Source: Bacteroidales bacterium
GTDB taxonomy: Bacteria > Bacteroidota > Bacteroidia > Bacteroidales > UBA1402
Direction: 5' to 3'
Length of the DNA stretch: 10,864 nucleotides
Assembly: GCA_012511135.1 (NCBI GenBank)
Contig: JAAZGQ010000172.1
Coordinates: 1-10,864, forward strand
Each line of letters opens with the position of its first letter. The stretch's first letter is position 1. The position numbers were made by a program, and so were the translations under genes. Below are positions 1-6,093 of the stretch, piece after piece. A model generated the notes under the pieces. It was not told the DNA's origin. It ran no database searches and was given only the letters and a program-made list of their open reading frames with translations.

Positions 1-979
1 CGAAAGTACCTCCGGTTCCTCTGTTGTAGCCTTCTTTATTATAAGCCACGGCCACTTTCATGGCCAAATTGAATAATTTCTGCACCACCGGCCCCTTGGC
101 AGCAACCCCTTTTTCTACGTTAGCTTTGAAACTCTTGGCCAGGGCAGGCACCGACATCATCAAATCGGGTTTAATTTCCTGAATAGACATGGGGATATTC
201 TTGAGCGATTCCAAAGCGGTTTTGCCCACAGGAACAGTAGCAATACTGGCCCCACAACTCATAAACACATAAAAACAGGTTACATGGGCAAAACAATGGT
301 CAAGAGGCAGAATCATCAGCATACGGTAATGCGAAGGAATGTCTGCTCTGGAATGAGATTGTTCTACGTTGGCCGTATAATTGCGATGCGTCAGCAATAT
401 ACCTTTGGGATCGGCAGTAGTTCCCGATGTATAAGAAATATTGGCGTAATCGTCTCCCTGCACGCTTTTGGCAATCACAAGCAATTTGCCGGGCTGTTCT
501 TTGTTGTACTTGTCTCCCATTTTGCAGACATCCTCAAAATAGAGTTCTTTATCCTGCAGAGCTATGTCCTCGTCCATGACTATTACTTTTTCGACCAGAG
601 GCAATTGATCCAGGATTTCGCGGACTTTGGGCAATTGAGTACCCGAAACCAGTATAAAACGGGAATCGGAATGCCTGATTCTGAATACCAGGTCGCTTCC
701 GCTTTGCAATTTGATAGACAAGGGCACATTGACGGCCCCGGTGTACAAAATACCCAGCTCACCAATCATCCACTTGTTGCGGCCTTCCGAAAGCAAGGCC
801 ACCTTTTCGTCTTTTTTCAGGCCCATAGCCAGCAAGCCGGCTCCGAAACGATAAACTTCATTTTTGGTCTCTGCATAAGTAGTAGGACGGAATTCCGTAT
901 CCCTTTCCCATAGAAAGACATTTTGTGCATAGCGGGCACAGCTTTCTTCAAACAAGTCTACAATGGTTTTCTTTTTCAT
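1..979 (-). CDS. AMP-forming acyl-CoA ligase (long-chain type), C-terminus cut by the window edge
   Basis: This gene encodes an ANL-superfamily adenylating enzyme that activates a carboxylic acid with ATP and joins it to CoA. The first 326 residues are present and the frame is open to the window edge; family members are usually around 550-640 residues, so the C-terminal lid domain is missing here. The diagnostic phosphate-binding loop is YTSGTTADPKG at residues 183-193, followed by LTHRNY. The N-terminal stretch ALLSEGRNKW (61-70) and YTGAVNVPLS (79-88) resembles long-chain fatty-acyl-CoA synthetases rather than phenylacetate-CoA ligase (PaaK). The start is the ATG at 977-979, giving MKKKTIVDLFEE. 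It begins 13 bases after the iorB stop, so it is very probably the third gene of the iorA-iorB operon. Substrate is not readable from sequence; the operon context suggests an aryl or branched-chain acid, or a fatty acid. Family assignment is secure, specificity is not. Confidence 0.92.
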   Translation of the reverse strand, partial: MKKKTIVDLFEESCARYAQNVFLWERDTEFRPTTYAETKNEVYRFGAGLLAMGLKKDEKVALLSEGRNKWMIGELGILYTGAVNVPLSIKLQSGSDLVFRIRHSDSRFILVSGTQLPKVREILDQLPLVEKVIVMDEDIALQDKELYFEDVCKMGDKYNKEQPGKLLVIAKSVQGDDYANISYTSGTTADPKGILLTHRNYTANVEQSHSRADIPSHYRMLMILPLDHCFAHVTCFYVFMSCGASIATVPVGKTALESLKNIPMSIQEIKPDLMMSVPALAKSFKANVEKGVAAKGPVVQKLFNLAMKVAVAYNKEGYNRGTGGTF

Positions 980-992
980 GGCTATTATTTAA

Positions 993-1580
993 TTAAGATT
1001 TAAATACTTGTTCTGCTATAGCTTTGCCCATGGACAAGGCTTTGAGATTAAGCTCAACCACCGACTCGCCTTTGCGCCCGAAAATATGCCTGACCGCTGC
1101 TTCCAGCTCAGAATAATCCAACTTAAGGAAAGGACTGGCGGCTCCCAGCAATACCATATTGGCAGCCCTCACCGAACCGGCTTCGCGGGCAATGCTTTCC
1201 ACGTCCAGAATTACCTTGCGCTTCATTTCCGAGAAACCGGCATCTAATCTTTCCTGATCCGGGTAGTTGGGAATATTCACATAGGGTACTGAATTGCTAA
1301 CCAACCATCCTTCGGCAGAAAGATAGGATAAATAACGCAAGGCTTCCATAGGCTCAAGGGCAAGTACGAGATCTGCTTTGCCTGTGGGTATCAGGTCGGA
1401 ATGGATAGCCTGATCCGAAATACGGAGATTGGACTGTACATCCCCACCCCGCTGACTCATGCCGTGCACTTCGGATTGTTTCATATACAAACCCTGGCTC
1501 AGGGCAGCTTCGCCGATGACGGCGGCTATGGATAAAATGCCTTGTCCGCCTACTCCGGCCAGTATAATATCAATTTTCAT
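993..1580 (-). CDS. iorB: Indolepyruvate:acceptor oxidoreductase, beta (gamma-domain) subunit
   Basis: This 195-residue protein is the small subunit of indolepyruvate oxidoreductase, a member of the pyruvate:ferredoxin oxidoreductase gamma-domain family. With IorA it oxidatively decarboxylates aryl 2-oxoacids to aryl-acetyl-CoA in the cytoplasm. The glycine-rich motif GVGGQG lies at residues 9-14, and the family signature EVHGMSQRGG at 37-46. Length is normal for the family. The start is the ATG at 1578-1580, giving MKIDIILAGVGGQG; this overlaps the end of iorA by 11 bases, which indicates translational coupling and a 1:1 complex. The stop is TAA. An acyl-CoA ligase gene follows 13 bases downstream. 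The actual 2-oxoacid (indolepyruvate, phenylpyruvate, or a branched-chain acid) cannot be told from sequence. Confidence 0.94.
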   Translation of the reverse strand: MKIDIILAGVGGQGILSIAAVIGEAALSQGLYMKQSEVHGMSQRGGDVQSNLRISDQAIHSDLIPTGKADLVLALEPMEALRYLSYLSAEGWLVSNSVPYVNIPNYPDQERLDAGFSEMKRKVILDVESIAREAGSVRAANMVLLGAASPFLKLDYSELEAAVRHIFGRKGESVVELNLKALSMGKAIAEQVFKS

Positions 1581-3171
1581 TGCTTGCTGTTTTTTTACGT
1601 TTCAGGGTATGAATGCAGGCTCTTCGGGGAATAATAACCGAAACACCCGGGTAATTGATTTCTTCTTTGATGACTTTCACCATCTCGTCGTGGGTTTTTT
1701 TGAGGGGCACCAGGCTTCTGATGTGTTCGGGTTCAACCCCCAGACCGGCACAAATGGCTTCCAGTCTTCCGGAACCAGGTGAATCCTGACCACCGGTCAT
1801 GGCTGCCACTTCGTTGTCCGAAATAATTACGGTAATAGCTGTTTGCTCGTAAACGGCATCCAGCAAAGAAGTCATGCCCGAGTGAGTAAAAGTGGAATCA
1901 CCAATTACGGCAACGGCATATTCCAGACCGGCATCGGCAGCTCCCTTGGCCATTGTAATGGAAGCTCCCATATCCAGACAGGCGTGCAGCGCCCTGAAAG
2001 GAGGCAAATAACCCAGGGTGTAGCAGCCTATGTCTCCAAACACCCTGGCCCTGTCTCCGTATTCTGATATGGCAGCGTTCAGAGCATCGTACATATCGCG
2101 GTGTCCGCAACCCTGGCATAAAGCCGGAGGACGAGGCAAAACCACTTCGGGCTTTTCATACGATTTATTTGTTTTCAGTCCAAATGCCGCTGCCACAATG
2201 TCGGGATTGCGTTCTCCGTCGCGGGGCAGGCTGCCGCTTAAACGTCCGGTCACCTTATTGCCTTGGTTCAGCAAGCCTCCAATCATTTCCTCGACCAAAG
2301 GATAACCTTCTTCCAGCACCATTAGCTGTTCGCAAGTTTGCAGCATTTCTGCAATCACCGCTTTGGGCAATGGATATTGTCCGATTCTCAAGACCGGATA
2401 GGGACAGCCCCCGGGAAAATTTTCCATCAGGTAATTATAGGCTATACCACAGGCAATGATGCCTTTGGATAAATCCCGGCCCGGTGTGAAAACATTAAAA
2501 GACGAAGCCTCGGAAAGTGCCTGCATTTCCTGCTGGGCTGCCAGCAGTTTTTTGTAGCGCTGCCGGGCATTGACCGGCAACAAAACAAACTGACGGGGAT
2601 CTTCAGAAAAATGCAAAACATTTTGCGCTCTTTCTTCCCGACGGACAACACCAGAGCGGGAATGGGCCAGCCGGGTGGTAATCCTGAGCATCACGGGCAA
2701 ACCCAGTTGCTCAGAAAGCTCAAAACCAAAATAAGCCATATCGTAAGCTTCCTGCTGACTGGAAGGCTCCAGGATCGGTATCATGGCAAAGCGGCCGTAA
2801 AACCTTGAATCCTGTTCATTTTGCGAAGAGTGCATGGAAGGATCGTCGGCGGCTACAAAAAGCAAACCCCCAACTATCCCCGAAATGGAAGAATTCATAA
2901 AAGGATCGGCAGCTACGTTTACCCCCACGTGTTTCATACAAACCATGGAGCGTTTTCCGCAAAAAGACATGCCCATAGCCGCTTCCATGGCCGTTTTTTC
3001 GTTCGCCGACCAGGCATGGTGAATATTTTCTTTTTGTGCTTTATCTGAAGATTGTATGTATTCCGTAATTTCTGTGGAAGGAGTGCCGGGATAAGCATAA
3101 ACGCCTGATATTCCTGCATCGATGGCTGCCTGAGCTACAGCCTCATCTCCCAGTAATAATAATCTGTTCAT
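1570..3171 (-). CDS. iorA: Indolepyruvate:acceptor oxidoreductase, alpha subunit lacking the ferredoxin domain
   Basis: This is the thiamine-diphosphate-dependent large subunit (533 residues). The N-terminal pyrimidine-binding domain contains GVYAYPGTPSTEI (23-35) and the conserved MKHVGVNVAADP (79-90). The TPP-binding half has PPALCQGCGHRDMYDAL (348-364), GDIGCYTLG (379-387), then GDS (424-426) and SDNEVAAMTGGQ (451-462), the metal/diphosphate site. Archaeal IorA proteins are longer (about 620-650 residues) and end in a bacterial-ferredoxin-type domain with two CxxCxxCxxxC clusters. This protein ends at RRACIHTLKRKK plus a short tail and has no such clusters. I recall similarly short IorA in Bacteroides, so this is probably a lineage feature rather than a truncation. 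Electrons must then leave through a separate acceptor. The ATG at 3169-3171 is used; its TGA stop lies inside iorB. Confidence 0.94.
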   Translation of the reverse strand: MNRLLLLGDEAVAQAAIDAGISGVYAYPGTPSTEITEYIQSSDKAQKENIHHAWSANEKTAMEAAMGMSFCGKRSMVCMKHVGVNVAADPFMNSSISGIVGGLLFVAADDPSMHSSQNEQDSRFYGRFAMIPILEPSSQQEAYDMAYFGFELSEQLGLPVMLRITTRLAHSRSGVVRREERAQNVLHFSEDPRQFVLLPVNARQRYKKLLAAQQEMQALSEASSFNVFTPGRDLSKGIIACGIAYNYLMENFPGGCPYPVLRIGQYPLPKAVIAEMLQTCEQLMVLEEGYPLVEEMIGGLLNQGNKVTGRLSGSLPRDGERNPDIVAAAFGLKTNKSYEKPEVVLPRPPALCQGCGHRDMYDALNAAISEYGDRARVFGDIGCYTLGYLPPFRALHACLDMGASITMAKGAADAGLEYAVAVIGDSTFTHSGMTSLLDAVYEQTAITVIISDNEVAAMTGGQDSPGSGRLEAICAGLGVEPEHIRSLVPLKKTHDEMVKVIKEEINYPGVSVIIPRRACIHTLKRKKTASNEN

Positions 3172-3193
3172 TCATTTGAGTTTTAACAAGCGG

Positions 3194-3201
3194 CAAAAGT
3201 A
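3194..3201 (-). promoter_or_regulatory. Possible -7 promoter element for iorA
   Basis: On the minus strand this reads TACTTTTG, matching the Bacteroidota -7 consensus TAnnTTTG. It lies in the 37-base gap between mltG and iorA, about 22 bases upstream of the iorA ATG. I see no good TTTG-type -33 element 19-21 bases upstream, so it may be weak or fortuitous. If real, iorAB and the ligase can be expressed independently of mltG. Confidence 0.35.
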
Positions 3202-3208
3202 ATAAAAT

Positions 3209-4243
3209 TTACTTTAAGATACGACGTTGATTAAGCGCTCTGTGGTATTTTTGGGTATAGCGGTTGTGTTGAGCCAAACTGGAAGAAAAGTAATGCCGGC
3301 CAGAAAAATCGTCTTTGGCGCACATATACAAATAATTGTGTTTTTCCGCATTAAGAACGGCCAGCAGGGATGCTTTTTCGGGAATGCGTATCGGACCAGG
3401 AGGCAAGCCTAAATGCTTGTAAGTATTGTATGGAGAATATACTTCGGTATGTTCTTTGAGCACACGTTGAATGCTGAAATCATTCAGAGCAAATTTCACT
3501 GTAGGGCAAGCCTGCAAATACATTCTTCTGCGCAAACGGTTCAGGTAAAGGCCGGCAATAACAGGCCATTCATCACTGACATTGCTCTCTTCTTCGATGA
3601 TGGAAGCCAGTGCAGATACTTCTACCGGGCTCAGTCCCAGGCTTTTCGCTCTGGCCCTGCGATCTTCGTTCCAAAACTGTTCGTAAGTGCGCGAAAACAA
3701 TTGCATCAGCTTATCGGGGCTGCTGTTCCACCATACTTCGTAAGTATCGGGAATAAACAAGGCAGGCAGGGTTTCCGCTGTATGACCCAGACTGTCCAGC
3801 CATTTCTGATCGTAAAAAACTTCAAGCAAACTCAGAGAATCAGCCATAACTTGTTTGGCGAGCAAACCGGCCAGTTGTTCCACTTTGCGCAGATTATGAA
3901 AACGAATCCGGACAGGTTCCTGTAAACCCAGGCGCAGCCTTTGTAATATTCTTTTGTTGTTCATCCCCTCTTCCAGCACATAATGGCCGCTGTGCATCTG
4001 TGCGGGGTAATCGTAATAATCGGCAGCTTTGCGGAAAGAACGCTCATCCCTGAGGAGGTTTTTGTCTTGCAATTGCTGCAGCAAGCTGTCAAAATCATCC
4101 TCTTCGTAAAGGAAAACCTCCTGACTTTGTCCGGCAAGCACATTCGGTCGATAAAAATTGGAGTAAACCTGCACCGCTATCGCTGCAGCAATGATTACCA
4201 GGAGTCCGGAAACGGCCCAAAACAGTCGTAATTTATTTTTCAC
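3209..4243 (-). CDS. mltG: Endolytic murein transglycosylase MltG (YceG family)
   Basis: MltG is an inner-membrane lytic transglycosylase that cleaves nascent glycan strands and is thought to set their length. The 344-residue protein has one N-terminal membrane segment (about residues 8-27), then a LysM-like region and the YceG catalytic domain. The active-site motif LASIIEEES is at 212-220; E217 aligns with catalytic Glu218 of E. coli MltG. Further family signatures are NRLRRRMYLQACPTVKFAL (235-253) and SPYNTYKHLGLPPGPIRIP (270-288), with NYLYMCAKDDFSGRHYFS at 303-320. Start choice: the frame opens with GTG at 4241-4243, preceded by an in-frame TAA 12 bases upstream. No ATG occurs before residue 84, so GTG is the only sensible start and leaves the membrane anchor intact. 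It is divergent from the tRNA-Ser gene. A TAAATTTG on the minus strand at 4386-4393 could be its -7 element but lacks a good -33. Confidence 0.96.
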   Translation of the reverse strand: MKNKLRLFWAVSGLLVIIAAAIAVQVYSNFYRPNVLAGQSQEVFLYEEDDFDSLLQQLQDKNLLRDERSFRKAADYYDYPAQMHSGHYVLEEGMNNKRILQRLRLGLQEPVRIRFHNLRKVEQLAGLLAKQVMADSLSLLEVFYDQKWLDSLGHTAETLPALFIPDTYEVWWNSSPDKLMQLFSRTYEQFWNEDRRARAKSLGLSPVEVSALASIIEEESNVSDEWPVIAGLYLNRLRRRMYLQACPTVKFALNDFSIQRVLKEHTEVYSPYNTYKHLGLPPGPIRIPEKASLLAVLNAEKHNYLYMCAKDDFSGRHYFSSSLAQHNRYTQKYHRALNQRRILK

Positions 4244-4311
4244 CTGTATTTGTAATTAAGCTCCACAGAGAGCATTTACACTATTTTTTTTTAATAATTC
4301 CCGACAGAAAA

Positions 4312-4342
4312 TTTGAATAGAATAAAACTCTTTCTATCTTTG
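4312..4342 (+). promoter_or_regulatory. Bacteroidota-type promoter of the tRNA-Ser gene
   Basis: A TTTG box at 4312-4315 is separated by exactly 19 bases from TATCTTTG at 4335-4342. This is a perfect match to the Bacteroidota primary sigma factor pattern TTTG-N19-TAnnTTTG. The tRNA begins 73 bases downstream, so the precursor would carry a 5' leader of roughly 65 bases for RNase P to remove. This is the best promoter in the window and helps identify the phylum. Confidence 0.78.
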
Positions 4343-4414
4343 CGCCGCATTTAAATAAACCACCATCGAATTCCCTGTTGTAATTCAAATTTAGGCTTAT
4401 TATTGCGTTAATAA

Positions 4415-4504
4415 GGAAGGATGGGTGAGTGGCTGAAACCAACAGTTTGCTAAACTGTCGTACCTGTAAGGGTACCGGGGGTTCGAATCCCCCTTCTTCC
4501 GCCA
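4415..4504 (+). tRNA. tRNA-Ser, anticodon GCU (reads AGC/AGU)
   Basis: The cloverleaf can be drawn by hand. The acceptor stem is GGAAGGA (4415-4421) with TTCTTCC (4494-4500), which includes one G-T pair. The anticodon stem is ACAGT/ACTGT (4442-4446 and 4454-4458) with loop TTGCTAA, putting anticodon GCT at 4449-4451. A long class II variable arm (about 4461-4474, TACC pairing with GGTA) is typical of serine tRNAs. The T arm is five G-C pairs around TTCGAAT (4477-4493). The discriminator base is G4501 and CCA (4502-4504) is encoded in the DNA. The gene stands alone, with its own promoter and terminator. Confidence 0.98.
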
Positions 4505-4510
4505 TTTCTG

Positions 4511-4547
4511 TAAGGCTGTTTCTTAAATGAGACAGCCTTATTTTTTT
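4511..4547 (+). terminator. Rho-independent terminator after tRNA-Ser
   Basis: A 12-base-pair stem pairs 4511-4522 (TAAGGCTGTTTC) with 4529-4540 (GAGACAGCCTTA), with one G-T pair and a six-base loop TTAAAT. It is followed by seven T residues at 4541-4547. It starts seven bases after the tRNA CCA end. Confidence 0.92.
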
Positions 4548-4633
4548 CTCTGTTTTGCTTCCGGTATTCCCGGTATATTTTCCAGCATTTTTCCTGCCTT
4601 ATTCGCCTCCTGAGACTTACTTGTGCGCTTCAT
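4538..4633 (-). CDS. Doubtful micro-ORF, 31 codons, lysine-rich
   Basis: On the minus strand an ATG at 4631-4633 opens a 31-codon frame ending in a TAA at 4538-4540, inside the tRNA terminator stem. The peptide begins MKRTSKSQEANKAGK, contains a tandem IPGIPE, and ends AKQRKK; it is strongly basic, with eight Lys and two Arg. A TACCTTTG element lies 22 bases upstream of the ATG, the right distance for a short-leader Bacteroidota gene. There is no ribosome binding site, no recognisable family, and a frame this short can arise by chance. It could be a small basic peptide, the remnant of a longer gene, or nothing. Confidence 0.2.
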   Translation of the reverse strand: MKRTSKSQEANKAGKMLENIPGIPEAKQRKK

Positions 4634-4654
4634 TTCTGCTCAGAATCACAGCTG

Positions 4655-4662
4655 CAAAGGTA
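4655..4662 (-). promoter_or_regulatory. Possible -7 element, minus strand
   Basis: The minus strand reads TACCTTTG, an exact TAnnTTTG match, directly before the micro-ORF at 4538-4633. The upstream -33 position shows no TTTG, so the support is partial. Confidence 0.28.
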
Positions 4663-4739
4663 ATAATAATCTACTTGTGTTAAGTGGAAATAATTTCTTA
4701 TTTGATGGTGGCATTTATCGTTTAATAATGAAGAACTTA

Positions 4740-4747
4740 TATCTTTG
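4740..4747 (+). promoter_or_regulatory. Possible distal -7 element for the torF operon
   Basis: TATCTTTG matches the TAnnTTTG consensus exactly. The best -33 candidate is TTTA at 4714-4717 with a 22-base spacer, longer than usual, so this site is weak on its own. Confidence 0.25.
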
Positions 4748-4802
4748 ATCAGTAATTATGTTCTGAAATTATGTTTTTTAACACTATTTTTTTGTTGGAT
4801 AG

Positions 4803-4833
4803 TGTGATTATTTCAAAAATGTATCTACATTTG
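4803..4833 (+). promoter_or_regulatory. Probable promoter of the nitrogen-assimilation cluster
   Basis: TGTG at 4803-4806 (three of four matches to TTTG) is followed after 19 bases by TACATTTG at 4826-4833, an exact -7 consensus. Transcription would begin near 4839, giving a leader of about 150 bases before the torF ATG. No other convincing promoter is seen between here and glnN, so it may serve the whole torF to glnN run. I see no NtrC-type enhancer. Confidence 0.42.
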
Positions 4834-4865
4834 CAACCGAATAAAGGAGAATATTTGCCTGTTTC

Positions 4866-4895
4866 ATGCACAAAAACCCCGAGACCCTTGTGCAT
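4866..4895 (+). promoter_or_regulatory. Perfect 8-bp hairpin in the torF 5' leader
   Basis: ATGCACAA at 4866-4873 is the exact reverse complement of TTGTGCAT at 4888-4895, enclosing a 14-base loop AAACCCCGAGACCC. It lies about 30 bases into the inferred transcript. There is no T-run after it, so it is not an intrinsic terminator. It could be a regulatory RNA structure or, as DNA, an operator with separated half-sites. I do not recognise a known riboswitch class. Confidence 0.35.
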
Positions 4896-4987
4896 AACGC
4901 CGCAAAAGCAGGACACCACGAAAACTCCATGCCGGCAAAAGAGCTTTCAGGTTTTTGATTTAATGTCTAACTTTTTAAAACAAAACA

Positions 4988-5677
4988 ATGAAAGTAACTC
5001 ACTTAAAACGAGTCTTCGGACTTGCAATCCTTCTTGTCGCCTTTAGCTCCGGCACCTCGGCTTCAGAAAAACCCAAAGAACGATTAGAATTATCCCCCAG
5101 TGCAGACCTCGTCAGTACCTACGTATGGAGAGGAGCTTACCAAACTGGCATCTCACTACAACCCGGATTAAGTGCAACTTATTCGGGTTTTTTTGTGTCC
5201 GCTTGGGGCTCTACCGACTTTTCTACCAGTTTCAAGGAATTTGATCTTAGTCTGGGATACGAAAACGGAGGTCTCTCTTTTATCTTTAATGATTACTGGT
5301 GGGCAGGTGAAGGCAATCCCTATTTTGATTACCGCAACCTTCATTATTACGAAGCCGGCATCGGCTACTCTTTTGGAGAAGCATTTCCGCTCTCCCTGAA
5401 CTGGAATACTTTTTTGGATAATGATGCCTCTACCTACATCCAGGCTGCTTATGATGTTTCGCTCAAGGATGTCGATCTGAATCTGGCGATAGGTCTTTCT
5501 CCCTGGACAGGCTATTACCACAAAACCGGCACCAATGGCTTTATTGTTGCAGATGTGGTATTAACGGCCAGTAAAAGCATTCCCATCAGCCAGAGTTTTG
5601 CCTTGCCGGTATTCACTCAAATCATTGTTGCCCCGAATCAAAACAATGTTTTTTTGGTCTTCGGTATGAGTCTGTGA
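4988..5677 (+). CDS. TorF-family putative outer-membrane porin
   Basis: This 229-residue protein has a typical signal peptide: basic MKVTHLKRV, a hydrophobic core LAILLVAF (12-19), and cleavage likely near residues 25-26. The mature part consists of alternating beta strands rich in Tyr, Trp, Phe and Gly. LVSTYVWRGAYQTGISLQPG (41-60) and FFVSAWGSTDF (68-78) match the opening of the TorF/TIGR02001 family (predicted beta-barrel, first half of the family signature being a strand with an RG turn). The protein ends in the hydrophobic strand VFLVFGMSL, as outer-membrane barrels often do. It probably lets small solutes through the outer membrane. It lies 59 bases upstream of the P-II gene and in the same direction as amt and glnN, so a role in uptake of ammonium or another nitrogen compound is a reasonable inference, but substrate specificity is unknown. 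The ATG at 4988 gives a complete signal peptide; the stop is TGA. Confidence 0.85.
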   Translation: MKVTHLKRVFGLAILLVAFSSGTSASEKPKERLELSPSADLVSTYVWRGAYQTGISLQPGLSATYSGFFVSAWGSTDFSTSFKEFDLSLGYENGGLSFIFNDYWWAGEGNPYFDYRNLHYYEAGIGYSFGEAFPLSLNWNTFLDNDASTYIQAAYDVSLKDVDLNLAIGLSPWTGYYHKTGTNGFIVADVVLTASKSIPISQSFALPVFTQIIVAPNQNNVFLVFGMSL

Positions 5678-5681
5678 CTCT

Positions 5682-5694
5682 AAGTCAATGACTT
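5682..5694. repeat. Short perfect inverted repeat between torF and the P-II gene
   Basis: AAGTCA and TGACTT flank a single central A, giving a 13-base palindrome just after the torF stop codon. It could be an operator half-site pair or chance; no T-run follows, so it is not a terminator. Confidence 0.22.
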
Positions 5695-5736
5695 CAATTT
5701 AATCCACTCCTTTTATTATTCTCAAAGACTATTCCT

Positions 5737-6093
5737 ATGAAAAAGATTGAGGCGATTATTCGCAAAACCAAATTTGAAGAGGTCAAGGAAGCATTGCTGG
5801 ATGCCGGCATTGAATGGTTTTCCTATTACGGTGTCAGAGGCATCGGCAAAGCCCGTGAAGGCAGAATTTAGCGTGGGGTCATTTACGACACCAGCTCCAT
5901 TGAACGTATTCTGATCTCGACCATCGTTCGGGACAAAAACGTAGAAAAAACCCTGGAGGCAATTGTTCGATCTGCCAGAACGGGTGAAATCGGAGACGGC
6001 CGAATTTTTGTAATTCCCATCTCAGACGCAGTACGAATACGAACGGGTGAACGGGGTTATGTAACTCTTTACGATCCGCAGGAAGAAGAATAG
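5737..6093 (+). pseudogene. P-II nitrogen regulatory protein, interrupted by an in-frame amber codon
   Basis: The 118-codon frame encodes a P-II (GlnB/GlnK) protein, the trimeric sensor of ATP/ADP and 2-oxoglutarate that gates Amt channels. It opens MKKIEAIIRKTKFEEVKEAL, has the B-loop signature TGEIGDGRIF (82-91) and the C-terminal RIRTGE (100-105). Codon 45 is TAG (5869-5871), between GRI and RGVIY in the T-loop. By alignment to E. coli GlnB (ELY-RGAEY) it sits at conserved Tyr46; the uridylylation tyrosine Tyr51 corresponds to intact Y50 here. One substitution in TAT or TAC gives TAG. No frameshift is present and both halves are well conserved. No ATG or GTG follows in frame, so restart would not rescue it. 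The loop is one residue shorter than in E. coli, and Gln39, which helps bind 2-oxoglutarate, is Ala. The gene lies between the porin and amt genes, the usual P-II-Amt pairing. Whether full-length protein is made is open. Confidence 0.9.

Larger units (their letters stand above)
4548..4987. other. Gene-poor intergenic region before torF
   Basis: About 440 AT-rich bases without a convincing protein gene. It contains the doubtful minus-strand micro-ORF and its -7 element, two plus-strand -7-like sites (4740-4747 and 4826-4833) and a hairpin in the probable torF leader (4866-4895). A plus-strand open frame crosses the right half into the torF start, but it contains the promoter-like sites and has no recognisable protein features, so I do not call it. 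Confidence 0.6.

Noticed and set aside
284..913. Long plus-strand open frame (209 codons) antisense to the acyl-CoA ligase.
   Set aside because: The minus-strand ligase frame is continuous and has clear family motifs, so this is a shadow frame.
1570..1580. The iorA-iorB overlap as a possible frameshift or sequencing error.
   Set aside because: Both subunits have complete, normal N- and C-termini; an 11-base overlap is ordinary translational coupling.
4281..4505. Minus-strand open frame starting MAEEGGFEPPVPLQ, overlapping the tRNA-Ser gene.
   Set aside because: This is the antisense translation of a tRNA-Ser, a well-known source of spurious proteins containing GGFEPP. It also crosses the tRNA promoter.
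4771..5046. Plus-strand open frame of 91 codons leading into the torF start.
   Set aside because: It contains the likely promoter boxes, overlaps the torF signal peptide in another frame, and has no protein-like composition or recognisable domain.
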